DNA of 51,714 bases from Gammaproteobacteria bacterium (GTDB lineage Bacteria > Pseudomonadota > Gammaproteobacteria > Steroidobacterales > Woeseiaceae). Below are positions 20,579-31,402 of this stretch, piece by piece. The notes below the pieces were generated by a model. The model did not search any database. It was not told the DNA's origin and saw nothing but the letters and a program-made list of their open reading frames with translations. How positions within the stretch are numbered: position 1 is the stretch's first letter; every line of letters starts with the position of its first letter. The position numbers and the translations under genes are program-made. Location of the stretch: NCBI GenBank assembly GCA_004357475.1, contig SMWE01000023.1:1-51714 (forward strand). Reading direction: 5' to 3'.

Positions 20579-21671
20579 TATGGGATCCACGTTCCGCAAT
20601 GGCTGGCTGGTAGCGATCGCGCTGACCGGTTGGCTCCTGTGGTTGCTGGCGCCGGTGCTGACGCCGTTTATTGCGGCCGCGTTGCTCGCCTATATCGGTG
20701 ATCCTCTGGCGGACCGGCTTCAGCGACTGAAATTTCCGCGGACTATTGCCGTCGTCAGCGTTTTTATACTGACGTTTGCCGGGCTCGGATTGCTGATCCT
20801 GCTGGTCGTGCCGTTGATACAAATGCAGGTATCAGCTTTGCTGGAAGCGCTGCCCGGGATTGTTGTGCAGATCGAGCAGGTCTGGCTGCCGAGGGTCACC
20901 GGATTCATCGGAATTGACCCTGGCGAGGACATCGGTCTCGGCGCTTTTCTCGCGCGCTACGGTGACATGGCTGGTAGCTGGGGTGGGACTCTGCTGGTGT
21001 CACTAAGCCGCTCCGGAGGTGCGCTCGCCGCCGCGGTAATCAGTCTGTTCCTCATTCCGATTATCACTTTTTACCTGTTACGTGACTGGGACTCGATTCT
21101 GCACAAGTGCGGCGCCATCGTGCCGTCGCAACAACGCGAAACGGTCATCGCGCTGGCCCGCGAGACGGACGAGGTACTCGGTGCGTTTCTGCGTGGCCAG
21201 GTCCTGGTCATGATTGCCCTGGGTGTTATCTATACAGTGGGCTTGAGTCTGGTCGGGCTCAAGTTTGCGCTCGCCATCGGAGTCGTCGCGGGACTCGTCA
21301 GTTTTGTACCGTATCTTGGTTTCGTGTTTGGCATAGGTCTCGCCGGTTTGACGGTCGCACTGGAGCCGGAACCCTGGCTGCGCCTTCTCGGTGTTGTCGC
21401 GACATTTTCCATTGCACAATTTATTGAAGGCTCGTTCCTGACACCAAAGCTGGTCGGCGACCGGATCGGCCTGCACCCGGTGCTGATTATTTTCTCGGTG
21501 GTAGCCGGTGGCCAGTTATTCGGTTTTTTCGGCATCCTGCTGGCGTTGCCGGCGGCCGCGGTTTTGTCGGTATTAGTCCGCTTCGCCTATAACAGGTATC
21601 TCGCTGAGCATCCGGACCTGAGCAATTTGCACGAGGTCAGCAATAGCCCGCAAGGGGAATCCACGCCATGA
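20568..21671 (+). CDS. AI-2E/PerM family transporter
   Basis: Polytopic; PLIQMQVSALLEALPGIV..., FIEGSFLTPKLVGDRIGLHPVLIIFSVVAGGQLFGFFGILLALPAAAVL. Confidence 0.93.
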   Translation: MSSDMGSTFRNGWLVAIALTGWLLWLLAPVLTPFIAAALLAYIGDPLADRLQRLKFPRTIAVVSVFILTFAGLGLLILLVVPLIQMQVSALLEALPGIVVQIEQVWLPRVTGFIGIDPGEDIGLGAFLARYGDMAGSWGGTLLVSLSRSGGALAAAVISLFLIPIITFYLLRDWDSILHKCGAIVPSQQRETVIALARETDEVLGAFLRGQVLVMIALGVIYTVGLSLVGLKFALAIGVVAGLVSFVPYLGFVFGIGLAGLTVALEPEPWLRLLGVVATFSIAQFIEGSFLTPKLVGDRIGLHPVLIIFSVVAGGQLFGFFGILLALPAAAVLSVLVRFAYNRYLAEHPDLSNLHEVSNSPQGESTP

Positions 21672-22369
21672 GCCAGCTGGCGTTGCCACTGAAACTACAG
21701 GACCACGCTGTCTTCGAGAGCTTCTGGCCGGCGGGCAACAAAGCGCTGGTCTCCTACCTGAATGAGCTCACGGAAACCGGCAACGGGCCGGGTTGCTGGG
21801 TCTGGGGAGCCGCGGCATCCGGCAAGACGCATCTTCTGCAAGCGGTTTGCGAAAAGCTCGATGATCGCGCCGTTTACCTGCCATTAGCGCTGCTGGCCGA
21901 TGCGGGACCCGGCATCCTGGACGGTCTGTCCAGCCGGCAATTCGTCTGCCTCGATGATGTGCACCTGGTGGCCGGCGATGCCGACTGGGACCTGGCTCTT
22001 TTTAAGCTGTACAACCTGGTCGCTGAGGCGAGCGGCAGCCTGGTGGCAACGGCCATCGCCGCGCCGCGGGAGTGCCGCTTTGGTCTCGCTGACCTGGCAA
22101 GCCGCTTTTCGTTGTTACCGGCTTATCGACTGAGCGCGCTCAGCGAGGCGGATCGCATCAAGGCGTTACAACTCAGGGCCCGTCATCGCGGCCTGGATTT
22201 ACCGGACGACACGGCAAATTTCCTGTTGAACCACAGTAAGCGGGACATGACGACCTTGTATGCATTGCTGGATCAGCTTGATACAGCCGCTCTTGAAGCC
22301 AAACGCCGCCTGACTATTCCGTTCGTGAAAAAAACGCTGAGCAGCTTGTGCGGGAATTCTGTTTTCTGA
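21668..22369 (+). CDS. hda: DnaA regulatory inactivator Hda
   Basis: QLALPLKLQDHAVFESFWPAGN...WGAAASGKTHLLQAV...; DnaA-like AAA domain without DNA-binding domain. Confidence 0.93.
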   Translation: MSQLALPLKLQDHAVFESFWPAGNKALVSYLNELTETGNGPGCWVWGAAASGKTHLLQAVCEKLDDRAVYLPLALLADAGPGILDGLSSRQFVCLDDVHLVAGDADWDLALFKLYNLVAEASGSLVATAIAAPRECRFGLADLASRFSLLPAYRLSALSEADRIKALQLRARHRGLDLPDDTANFLLNHSKRDMTTLYALLDQLDTAALEAKRRLTIPFVKKTLSSLCGNSVF

Positions 22370-22374
22370 AAGGG

Positions 22375-22409
22375 AATCGCCCGCGTAGGAGCCTGCCCCA
22401 GCGGGCGAT
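22375..22409. repeat. REP-like palindromic repeat at the hda/wrbA convergent junction
   Basis: atcgcccgcgtaggagcctgccccagcgggcgat; outer arms atcgcccgc/gcgggcgat are complementary. Confidence 0.7.
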
Positions 22410-22416
22410 AAAAAAC

Positions 22417-23378
<962 letters not shown>

Positions 23379-23496
23379 GGCTTTTTCGGGTTTTCTTCGG
23401 GAAATTGTGACCGGCAACTGTAGCAGCGAAACGACTATTCGTCAGCGGTTCGTCCGCCGCTTGACTGACTGTACAGGCACTTGCTAGCGTTCCGGG

Positions 23497-23835
23497 GTGC
23501 GCAAACTACCAGGAATCGCAAAAACCGGAAAATTCTTCGGTGCCTCCGCTCGCGGCCTGCTGATCGCGATCTTATTCATTGCCTCCGGTTGCGGGACCTC
23601 GCCTCCGGTCCAGGAGATGAGTGATGCACGGCAGGCAATTGCGGCCGCGAAGGCAGCCGGAGCGGAGCAATCTGCCGCTGAAGATCTTCATGCGGCCGAG
23701 GCGTATCTCGACAGTGCGCAAAGAAAGCTGATGGAACGGGCGTTTGCGCAGGCGCGCCGCGACGCATTGCAGGCTAAAAGCAAGGCGCTAACTGCACTCG
23801 CCACCACTGAAAGTTCAGACAACGATCCACGCTGA
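23497..23835 (+). CDS. Small DUF4398-like lipoprotein
   Basis: Lipobox-like LLIAILFIASGC; AAKAAGAEQSAAEDLHAAEAYLDSAQRKL typical of DUF4398. Confidence 0.7.
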   Translation: MRKLPGIAKTGKFFGASARGLLIAILFIASGCGTSPPVQEMSDARQAIAAAKAAGAEQSAAEDLHAAEAYLDSAQRKLMERAFAQARRDALQAKSKALTALATTESSDNDPR

Positions 23836-23864
23836 CTCGCGCGCAGACTCCTGGTTGACATTTC

Positions 23865-24131
23865 ATGGCGTGCCGTCGATTCAGAGTGACCGGTCGTGTG
23901 CAAGGTGTATTTTTTCGTGTGAGTACCCGCGACGTTGCAGTGCCACTGCAAATTACCGGACATGCCGTCAATCTGCCAAATGGCAGTGTCGAGGTGCTCG
24001 CTTGCGGTGAACCGGCTGCGGTCGCGGAGCTCGAGCGATGGTTACACGATGGACCGCCGACAGCCTCGGTTACCGGCGTCGAATGGTCTGATGTTGACTG
24101 TGAGGTGCCGGAGCGATTTGCGGTTGGGTAG
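23865..24131 (+). CDS. acyP: Acylphosphatase
   Basis: FRVTGRVQGVFFRVSTRDVA...GHAVNLPNGSVEVLACGEPAAV. Confidence 0.92.
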   Translation: MACRRFRVTGRVQGVFFRVSTRDVAVPLQITGHAVNLPNGSVEVLACGEPAAVAELERWLHDGPPTASVTGVEWSDVDCEVPERFAVG

Positions 24132-24187
24132 GAGGGGCTCCAGCCCCGAACCAGGTTTGCGCCATTCGCGGATGAATCCGCTCCTAC
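24128..24187. repeat. REP pair (inverted) at the acyP/transglycosylase convergent junction
   Basis: gtaggaggggctccagccccgaa (24128-24150) and ttcgcggatgaatccgctcctac(a) (24165-24187), opposite orientation. Confidence 0.75.
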
Positions 24188-24759
24188 ACGCGATACCACT
24201 TGAGGCGCAGCTTGTCGAGAACCTTGTTGGGATACTTTCGAGCCCCGAGACTACCGTTGTAGCGACCCAGCGCGCGCTTGAGATCGCCGCCTTCCAATTG
24301 CAGATAATATTTTAGAATCGTGCAACCAAGGCGCAGGTTGGTGCCGATGTGAATCAAATTGTCGTCCGGGCGCCCGATTTCATCCAGCCAGAACGGCATG
24401 ATTTGCATGAGACCACGTGCGCCGGCGACTGAGATTGCGTATTTGTCGAAATTGCTCTCGACATCGATCACCGCGAGGACAAGTTCCGGCGTCAAATCCG
24501 CGCGCATAGCCTCCTGGTGAACGCGTTTCAGGATATCGATCCGCTCCTCCGGATTGGCAACCTGCTTGGCGAGCCTTGTGGACATGTCGGTCAGCCAGAC
24601 CTGTGCGTCGAAATGATCGGCAAAGCTGGCGGTGTCGCTGGCAGCCTGGCGCAGCATTTCCACAAGCGCAGGGTCCGGCCGGTTTTGTGCCGCGGCAGGC
24701 AGAGCCAGCGCGATCAGCAATGCTGCTTTGGATATCCTGAAGATACGCATGGTTGTCAC
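24184..24759 (-). CDS. Lytic transglycosylase SLT-domain protein
   Basis: LAVIDVESNFDKYAISVAGARGLMQIMPFWLDEIG...NLRLGCTILKYYLQ...ALGRYNGSLG; signal peptide. Confidence 0.92.
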   Translation of the reverse strand: MTTMRIFRISKAALLIALALPAAAQNRPDPALVEMLRQAASDTASFADHFDAQVWLTDMSTRLAKQVANPEERIDILKRVHQEAMRADLTPELVLAVIDVESNFDKYAISVAGARGLMQIMPFWLDEIGRPDDNLIHIGTNLRLGCTILKYYLQLEGGDLKRALGRYNGSLGARKYPNKVLDKLRLKWYRV

Positions 24760-24789
24760 ATTCCTAACCCGATCACGTCAATTCGGGAA

Positions 24790-26499
24790 TCAGCTTAACT
24801 TCGATTGCACCAGCATTTCGAGAGCGGCATCACGTTTCATCATCTGCGACTCTTCATCCCGCCTGTGTCGGTACTCGAGTTCTCCGCTTTTCAGGCTGCG
24901 TTCACTGATGACCACCCTGTGCGGGATGCCAATAAGCTCTGCATCCGCGAACTTGACGCCCGGACGTGCATCCCGATCATCGAACAGAACCTCAAAGCCC
25001 AATGTCTGCAATTCTGCGTACAACGCTTCCGCGGCCTCAAGTAGCTTGTCCGACCGTTGCATGTTGATCGGAATTAGCACGATATCGAACGGCGCCAGCG
25101 GTTGCGGCCAGATGATGCCCTTATCGTCGTGGTTCTGCTCAATGGCAGCAGCGACGATCCGTGTTACGCCAATACCGTAACAGCCCATCGCCATCGCAAT
25201 ATCTTTTCCATCCTGGTCCTGAACAGTCGCGTTCATTACCTCGCTGTATTTCGTGCCTAGTTGGAAAATATGTCCGACTTCAATGCCGCGGGCAATTTTC
25301 AGTTTGCCCTTGCCACCTGGCGATGGATCACCGGCAACGACATTTCGAATATCGACGGTTTCCGGGCGTTCGATATCGCGTTCGAAATTGACACCAGTGA
25401 GGTGCATGTCAGCTTCATTGGCACCGCAGACGAAATCAGACATCAGGCTGGTGGCATGGTCATAGTATATCGGTACGTCGAGGCCGATCGGTCCGGCAAA
25501 GCCGGGTTCACTTCCTGTCACTTTCTTAACGGTTGCGGCGTCGGCCATTGTTAATGGAGAGGCAACACCGGGCAGTTTCTCCGCCTTGAGTGCATTCAGG
25601 GCGTGGTCGCCGCGAATCACCAGGGCAACCGGTCCGCTTTCTCCATCGACGATTAATGTCTTTATCGTTTGCTCAGGTCTGATCTTCAACATTTGCGTCA
25701 GGGCGTCGATTGTCCGGACATCGGGTGTGCTGATCTTTGCAAGTTCCTGTGCAGGGGTTGCTGCGTCACCCTCTGGCCGAAGCGTCGGCGCAGTTTCGAC
25801 GTTGGACGCGAAATCATCGTCGTCGCTCCAGGCAATCGCGTCCTCGCCGGAATCGGCCATGACATGGAATTCCTGAGAACGGCTGCCGCCAATTTCACCA
25901 CTGTCAGCGTCGACGACACGAAACTTCAGGCCGAGTCGTTCGAAGATCGCCGTGTAGGTCGCATGCATGACCTGGTAGCCATCGCTTTCCAGTGACGCAA
26001 GATCGGCGTGGAAAGAATAGGCATCTTTCATGATGAATTCACGCGCGCGCATGACGCCAAAGCGCGGCCGAATCTCGTCACGGAATTTTGTTTGAATCTG
26101 GTAGAAATTGATCGGCAGTTGCCGGTAGCTGCGGAGTTCGCGGCGCGCGATATCGGTAATGACCTCTTCATGGGTAGGCCCGAAGCAGAATTCGCGACCG
26201 TGCCGGTCTCGCATCCGCAATAGCAGGTTGCCGTACTGGTCCCAGCGGCCCGATTCCCGCCACAGCTCCGCAGGCTGAACTGCGGGCATGATCAGTTCGA
26301 GTGCCCCGGCTCGGTCCATTTCTTCACGGACAATCTTTTCTACTTTCCGTAGCACGCGCAGTCCGAGCGGCATCCAGGTAAAAAGACCTGAGGCGAGACG
26401 GCGAATAAGGCCGGCCCGCAGCATCAGCTGGTGGCTGACGATTTCGGCTTCCGCCGGAATCTCTTTTAGAGTTGTTAGTCCAAATTGGGTGAAACGCAT
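24790..26499 (-). CDS. proS: Prolyl-tRNA synthetase (bacterial type, with editing insertion)
   Basis: [54 protein letters not shown]...[26 protein letters not shown]. Confidence 0.97.
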   Translation of the reverse strand: MRFTQFGLTTLKEIPAEAEIVSHQLMLRAGLIRRLASGLFTWMPLGLRVLRKVEKIVREEMDRAGALELIMPAVQPAELWRESGRWDQYGNLLLRMRDRHGREFCFGPTHEEVITDIARRELRSYRQLPINFYQIQTKFRDEIRPRFGVMRAREFIMKDAYSFHADLASLESDGYQVMHATYTAIFERLGLKFRVVDADSGEIGGSRSQEFHVMADSGEDAIAWSDDDDFASNVETAPTLRPEGDAATPAQELAKISTPDVRTIDALTQMLKIRPEQTIKTLIVDGESGPVALVIRGDHALNALKAEKLPGVASPLTMADAATVKKVTGSEPGFAGPIGLDVPIYYDHATSLMSDFVCGANEADMHLTGVNFERDIERPETVDIRNVVAGDPSPGGKGKLKIARGIEVGHIFQLGTKYSEVMNATVQDQDGKDIAMAMGCYGIGVTRIVAAAIEQNHDDKGIIWPQPLAPFDIVLIPINMQRSDKLLEAAEALYAELQTLGFEVLFDDRDARPGVKFADAELIGIPHRVVISERSLKSGELEYRHRRDEESQMMKRDAALEMLVQSKLS

Positions 26500-26605
26500 G
26501 TATATTCGGGTCCGGGTAGCTCAGGCGGGCGTATTCTACACGAGACTTCGCGCCCGCAACGGCCAGGTCCCGGACGTAAATTGAAGCAAACAGGAATGAA
26601 TCGGC

Positions 26606-27232
26606 TTGATAGGCAGGCGTAATCCATTTGTCGCCAGGGAGGGCATGCCCTTCCTGGCTGTTACATTGATCGGAACCGGCGTTGCGTGGCAATACGCCGG
26701 TGTCAATTATTCGATTCCACTGGCTATGCTGTTCATCTACTTCGTTCTTGTGTTTCGTGATCCAAGGCGCGACGTTCCAGCTGTGCCACTGGGCATCGTC
26801 AGCCCGGTAGATGGCATCGTGGTTGGCATCGGCCTGACGGACAAGAGCGTCCTGAATGGCGAAGCACACAAGATCATCATTCGTGTGAACAGTCTTGGAA
26901 CCTACACGGCCCGTTGTCCGGTCGAGGGCAAGATCATGGATTTTCGCGGCGCCCGGCTGCACAAGCAGGTGCCTGGAGAAACAGCGGGTCTGTGGGTGCG
27001 CACGGATGAGAATGACGATGTTGTGCTGCAATTTCACGGGCATCGATTCGGGCTTGCTCCCCGTGCATTCCTGCGTTACGGAGAAAGAGTGGGCCAGGGT
27101 CAGCGTTGTGCGTACTTGCGCCTCACCCGCTTTGCCGAAGTACAATTGCCGATCAATGGCCGCGTGCTGGTGACCGCAGGTCAGCGGGTGGCAGCAGGGT
27201 CGGATGTGCTGGCGAAGCTGCCGCATGCATAG
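26606..27232 (+). CDS. Phosphatidylserine decarboxylase-like protein, predicted non-canonical
   Basis: SPVDGIVVGI, phospholipid-PSD fold signatures; expected RFGSRVD region reads LTRFAEVQLPINGRVLV. Confidence 0.75.
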   Translation: MIGRRNPFVAREGMPFLAVTLIGTGVAWQYAGVNYSIPLAMLFIYFVLVFRDPRRDVPAVPLGIVSPVDGIVVGIGLTDKSVLNGEAHKIIIRVNSLGTYTARCPVEGKIMDFRGARLHKQVPGETAGLWVRTDENDDVVLQFHGHRFGLAPRAFLRYGERVGQGQRCAYLRLTRFAEVQLPINGRVLVTAGQRVAAGSDVLAKLPHA

Positions 27233-27284
27233 GAAATCGGAAATTCCGGATGACGAGCACAAATAAATATTCGCATGTCGAGGA

Positions 27285-27983
27285 TTGAGAGCAGTGCTGG
27301 CTGAAGCGGAAAGACGAGCCTATCTCGAGGCGCTCGAGGTTGACGTCTGGACGCTGCGTGGTTCAGCGGCTGACGAAAAACCGATCACTGCCGATGATGA
27401 TTCGGTACAGGATTCGGAAATTGTGAGCTGGTCGGAACTGCGCGAAAAGGTTTCCTCGTGCACCCTTTGTTCGTTGCACAGGACCCGTACACAGACCGTG
27501 TTCGGCGTTGGCAGCGAGTCGGCGGACTGGATGATCATTGGTGAAGCGCCCGGTGCAGAGGAAGACCGGCGGGGTGAACCATTCGTCGGCCGCGCCGGCA
27601 AGCTGCTGGATGAAATGCTCCGCGCGGTCGGACTGGCCAGGGATTCCGTCTTCATCGTGAATTTGCTCAAATGCCGCCCGCCGAACAACCGGGATCCCAC
27701 GGTCGATGAGGCCGCTTTGTGCCGCGCCTACCTCGATCGGCAAATCGCTCTGTTGTCCCCAAAATTGATACTTGTGGTAGGCCGGATCGCCGCACAACAT
27801 TTGCTCGAGACCGACGCTCCGCTGGGACGCCTCAGAGGTCGAAAACACTACTTGAACGATGGCAAGCTGCCGGTGGTTGTAACGTATCATCCAGCGTATC
27901 TGCTGCGGAGCCCGACGCAGAAACGGAAAGCCTGGCAGGACCTGTGCCTGGCCCGGCAAATAATGAGTGAGCTGGCTGCATGA
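27285..27983 (+). CDS. Type 4/5-like uracil-DNA glycosylase (Fe-S)
   Basis: [70 protein letters not shown]. Confidence 0.92.
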   Translation: MRAVLAEAERRAYLEALEVDVWTLRGSAADEKPITADDDSVQDSEIVSWSELREKVSSCTLCSLHRTRTQTVFGVGSESADWMIIGEAPGAEEDRRGEPFVGRAGKLLDEMLRAVGLARDSVFIVNLLKCRPPNNRDPTVDEAALCRAYLDRQIALLSPKLILVVGRIAAQHLLETDAPLGRLRGRKHYLNDGKLPVVVTYHPAYLLRSPTQKRKAWQDLCLARQIMSELAA

Positions 27984-28456
27984 TTACGCCGATCAGAGAA
28001 ACTCCGGTCCTCATTCGATCGATGGTTCATGACGACCTTGTACACGTGTCCGATATTGAACGGCGCAGCTATGCTTTTCCGTGGAGTCATGGCGTATTTC
28101 GCGACTGTCTGGTTGCGGGTTACAGCTGCATCGTTGTTGAGTACGGCGACCTCGTGGTTGCCTACGGCATTCTTTCGGTTGCGGACGGCGAGGCGCATAT
28201 CCTGAATCTTTGTGTCGATTCGAACTATCGGCAACTGGGTTATGGTGACCGCCTGCTCGATGAAATCCTGATGCGCGCCAGGCGAGCCAAAGTGAACGAG
28301 ATATTTCTCGAGGTGCGCCCGTCCAATGAAAGCGCAATTGGGCTGTATCAAAAGAAGGGCTTTGGTCAGATCAGGTACCGGCCGGCTTACTACCAGGCAA
28401 GGGAAGGCCGTGAAGATGCAGCCGTTTATTCAAAAGTTCTCGAACCCATCGACTAG
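27980..28456 (+). CDS. rimI: Ribosomal protein S18-alanine N-acetyltransferase
   Basis: SYAFPWSHGVFRDCL..., EAHILNLCVDSNYRQLGYGDRLLDEIL, LEVRPSNESAIGLYQKKGF. Confidence 0.93.
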   Translation: MITPIRETPVLIRSMVHDDLVHVSDIERRSYAFPWSHGVFRDCLVAGYSCIVVEYGDLVVAYGILSVADGEAHILNLCVDSNYRQLGYGDRLLDEILMRARRAKVNEIFLEVRPSNESAIGLYQKKGFGQIRYRPAYYQAREGREDAAVYSKVLEPID

Positions 28457-28501
28457 TTTCCAGAACCCCTGAGACCGGATAAACTGCGCTCCCTTTTCAG
28501 T

Positions 28502-30100
28502 GTGTCCGGCCCCCAGTCAATGTCAACGATATCCGAACAAGTCAGCAGGCGGCGCACCTTTGCCATTATCTCTCACCCGGATGCCGGCAAGACGACGTTG
28601 ACGGAGAAATTATTGCTCTTCGGCGGGGCAATCAGCATGGCGGGCACGGTAAAGGGCCGCAAGGCCAGGCGGCACGCGACGTCTGACTGGATGGCACTTG
28701 AGCAGCAGCGCGGCATTTCCATTACCTCGTCCGTGATGCAATTTCCCTATCGTGGCCGCGTCATTAACCTGCTGGACACTCCCGGGCACGAGGATTTTTC
28801 CGAAGATACTTACAGAACGCTGACTGCAGTAGATTCGGCCCTCATGGTGATCGATTGCGCCAAAGGTGTGGAAGCGCGGACGATCAAGCTGATGGATGTT
28901 TGCCGCCTGCGCGACACGCCGATCATGACCTTCATCAACAAGCTCGACCGCGACGGCCGGGAACCGATTGAATTGCTCGACGAAATCGAGTCAACGCTCG
29001 GCATCCAGTGCTCACCAATCACCTGGCCCATTGGCATGGGGCGATCGTTGCAGGGTGTTTATCACCTGCTAAAGGATCGTATCTACCTGTACACGACCGT
29101 CAACCGTGAACGGGTATCGACGATCGAGGTAATCGACAAACTGAGTTCGGCCAAGGCCGGGAAATTGCTTGGGCATGCGGCCGCCAGTTTCCGTGATGAA
29201 ATCGAACTGGTCAAGGGTGCCTGCCCTCAGTTCTCGGTCGAGCGCTACCTGGCGGCCGAGCAAACACCCGTGTTCTTCGGTTCTGCAATTTCAAACTTCG
29301 GCGTGCAGGAATTACTGGACGAGTTCGTCGAGCATGCGCCGGGCCCCGGGTCACGTGAGAGTGAGCACCGAACCGTGGAACCGACTGAAGACACGCTAAC
29401 CGGCTTCATTTTCAAGATACAGGCGAATATGGACCCGGGGCATCGCGATCGCATTGCTTTCATGCGTATTTGCTCGGGCGAATACAAGAAGGGGATGCGT
29501 CTCAAGCATGTGCGCACAGGCAAGGTGATGAAGATTGCAGACGCGATCACCTTCATGGCGGCCGACCGCCAGCATACGGAAACCGCGTATGCCGGAGACA
29601 TCATTGGCCTGCACAATCACGGGACGATCAACATCGGCGACAGTTTTTCGCAGGGTGAGGATATTCGATTTTCCGGCATTCCCAGTTTTGCGCCGGAAAT
29701 ATTCCAGCGTGCAATTCTCAAAGACCCCTTGAAGCTAAAGGCGCTGAAAAAAGGCCTTGCCCAACTTTGCGAAGAAGGCGCTACTCAATTATTCAGGCCG
29801 CTACGCAATAACGACCTGATTCTGGGTGCGATTGGGCCGCTGCAGTTCGAGGTAGTCGCCCATCGTCTGCAGGATGAGTACCGGGTTGATTGCCAGTTTG
29901 AGCCGGTCAACGTGATGACGGCGCGCTGGGTAGATGCCGACGACGAGCGGATGTTGCAGGAATTTCAACGCAAAGTGCACGATTACCTGGCACTGGACCA
30001 CAGCGAGCGCCTGGTCTACATCGCGCCGAGCAAAGTCAATCTGAACCTGACTGAGGAGCGCTGGCCGGACATCGAATTTAGAGAAACCCGCGATTATTAA
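28502..30100 (+). CDS. prfC: Peptide chain release factor 3
   Basis: [39 protein letters not shown]...; GTPase [14 protein letters not shown]. Confidence 0.97.
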   Translation: MSGPQSMSTISEQVSRRRTFAIISHPDAGKTTLTEKLLLFGGAISMAGTVKGRKARRHATSDWMALEQQRGISITSSVMQFPYRGRVINLLDTPGHEDFSEDTYRTLTAVDSALMVIDCAKGVEARTIKLMDVCRLRDTPIMTFINKLDRDGREPIELLDEIESTLGIQCSPITWPIGMGRSLQGVYHLLKDRIYLYTTVNRERVSTIEVIDKLSSAKAGKLLGHAAASFRDEIELVKGACPQFSVERYLAAEQTPVFFGSAISNFGVQELLDEFVEHAPGPGSRESEHRTVEPTEDTLTGFIFKIQANMDPGHRDRIAFMRICSGEYKKGMRLKHVRTGKVMKIADAITFMAADRQHTETAYAGDIIGLHNHGTINIGDSFSQGEDIRFSGIPSFAPEIFQRAILKDPLKLKALKKGLAQLCEEGATQLFRPLRNNDLILGAIGPLQFEVVAHRLQDEYRVDCQFEPVNVMTARWVDADDERMLQEFQRKVHDYLALDHSERLVYIAPSKVNLNLTEERWPDIEFRETRDY

Positions 30101-30133
30101 TAACGGTCTCAATAAGTTCCATATCCCGCTGGA

Positions 30134-31402
30134 ATGATTATGCGCGAGAGAAAATTCCTGAATCGGCAGGTCATCGCCTGGGCGTTTTACGATTGGGGCA
30201 ACTCCGCATTCGCGCTTAGCGTGCTTGCAGTGCTTTTCCCCTTGTTCCTCGGCATCTACTGGAGCGCCGGTGATCCAGGCACAGCCGTAACCGCGCGACT
30301 GACGTGGGCAACCGCCATCGCGAGCGTGATCGTCTCCGTCATCGCGCCGGTCATCGGTGCCGTTGCTGATAGTGGCGGCTTCAGGAAACGTTTTCTGTTT
30401 ATTTTCGCGACGCTTGGCGCCATCAGTACTGCGGCACTAAACGTCATTGACGAGGGTGGCTGGTTACCGGCGCTCGGGCTCTACATATTCGCGTCGGTCG
30501 GCTACTACAGCGCAAACGTTTTTTACGATTCCCTGATCGTTGATGTCTGCAGGCCACGTTACTACAGTCTGGTTTCATCGCTGGGTCATGCGATCGGTTA
30601 TTTCGGCGGCGCAATACTGCTTAGCCTGCACGTATGGATGTTATACACGCCGCAGACTTTTGGATTTGACGATACCAACGAAGTCGTTCGGTTCGCGTTC
30701 ATAACGGTAGGAATCTGGTGGTTGATATTCATGACGCCCCTGTTGTTCATCGTGCACGAATCAAAGTATTTGCGAGCAAGGTCGGGCAGTACTGTGCGTG
30801 CCGCATACCAGGCGCTCAGCGAAACATTCCACAAAATCCGTAACTACCGCAACGTAACCTTGTTTCTAACCGCCTACTGGTTTTTCATCGGCGGTTTGTT
30901 CACTGTGATTTTCATGGCGGTCAATTTTGGCCAGCGGCTGGGCTTTAGCTCGCAGGACCTGGTAACCGCGTTGCTGATTACGAATTTTGTGGGCTTTCCG
31001 GCAACGCTGGCATACGGCTACCTTGGCCATCGCTTCGGCCCGAAGCATACGATTTATCTTGGTCTTGGCGTTTATATCATCATTGTCTGCTGGGCAGTGT
31101 TCCTGAAAGACGTAAGGCAGTTCTATGCAATGTCGATAATCATTGGAATGGTGCAAGGTGGTGTGCAGGGTATGAGCCGCTCCCTGTACGCGTCGCTCAT
31201 TCCTGAGCAGCACGCCGGCGAATTTTTTGGCTTCTATAATATGGTGACAAAGTTTTCACACATACTCGGGCCGGTACTGGTCGGCATCGTAGCCTGGATC
31301 AGCGACGAGCCGAAATTCATACTCGTTGTCTTGTTGCCGATGTTTGTTATCGGCGCATTGATGCTGATGAGGGTCGACACCACAGACATGCGAGCTGATT
31401 AG
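30134..31402 (+). CDS. MFS transporter, UMF1/Atg22-like family
   Basis: VIAWAFYDWGNSAFALSVLAVLFPLFLG...SLGHAIGYFGGAILL...VQGGVQGMSRSLYASLIPEQHAGEFFGFYNMVTKFSHILGP. Confidence 0.9.
   Translation: MIMRERKFLNRQVIAWAFYDWGNSAFALSVLAVLFPLFLGIYWSAGDPGTAVTARLTWATAIASVIVSVIAPVIGAVADSGGFRKRFLFIFATLGAISTAALNVIDEGGWLPALGLYIFASVGYYSANVFYDSLIVDVCRPRYYSLVSSLGHAIGYFGGAILLSLHVWMLYTPQTFGFDDTNEVVRFAFITVGIWWLIFMTPLLFIVHESKYLRARSGSTVRAAYQALSETFHKIRNYRNVTLFLTAYWFFIGGLFTVIFMAVNFGQRLGFSSQDLVTALLITNFVGFPATLAYGYLGHRFGPKHTIYLGLGVYIIIVCWAVFLKDVRQFYAMSIIIGMVQGGVQGMSRSLYASLIPEQHAGEFFGFYNMVTKFSHILGPVLVGIVAWISDEPKFILVVLLPMFVIGALMLMRVDTTDMRAD

Noticed and set aside
26510-26575. tRNA gene suggested by GTCCGGGTAGCTCAGG and complementary 3' end
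   Set aside because: No T-arm GTTCGA-type loop, no plausible anticodon arm, 66 nt only; kept only as a structural finding. No convincing tRNA, rRNA or CRISPR array was seen anywhere in the window.
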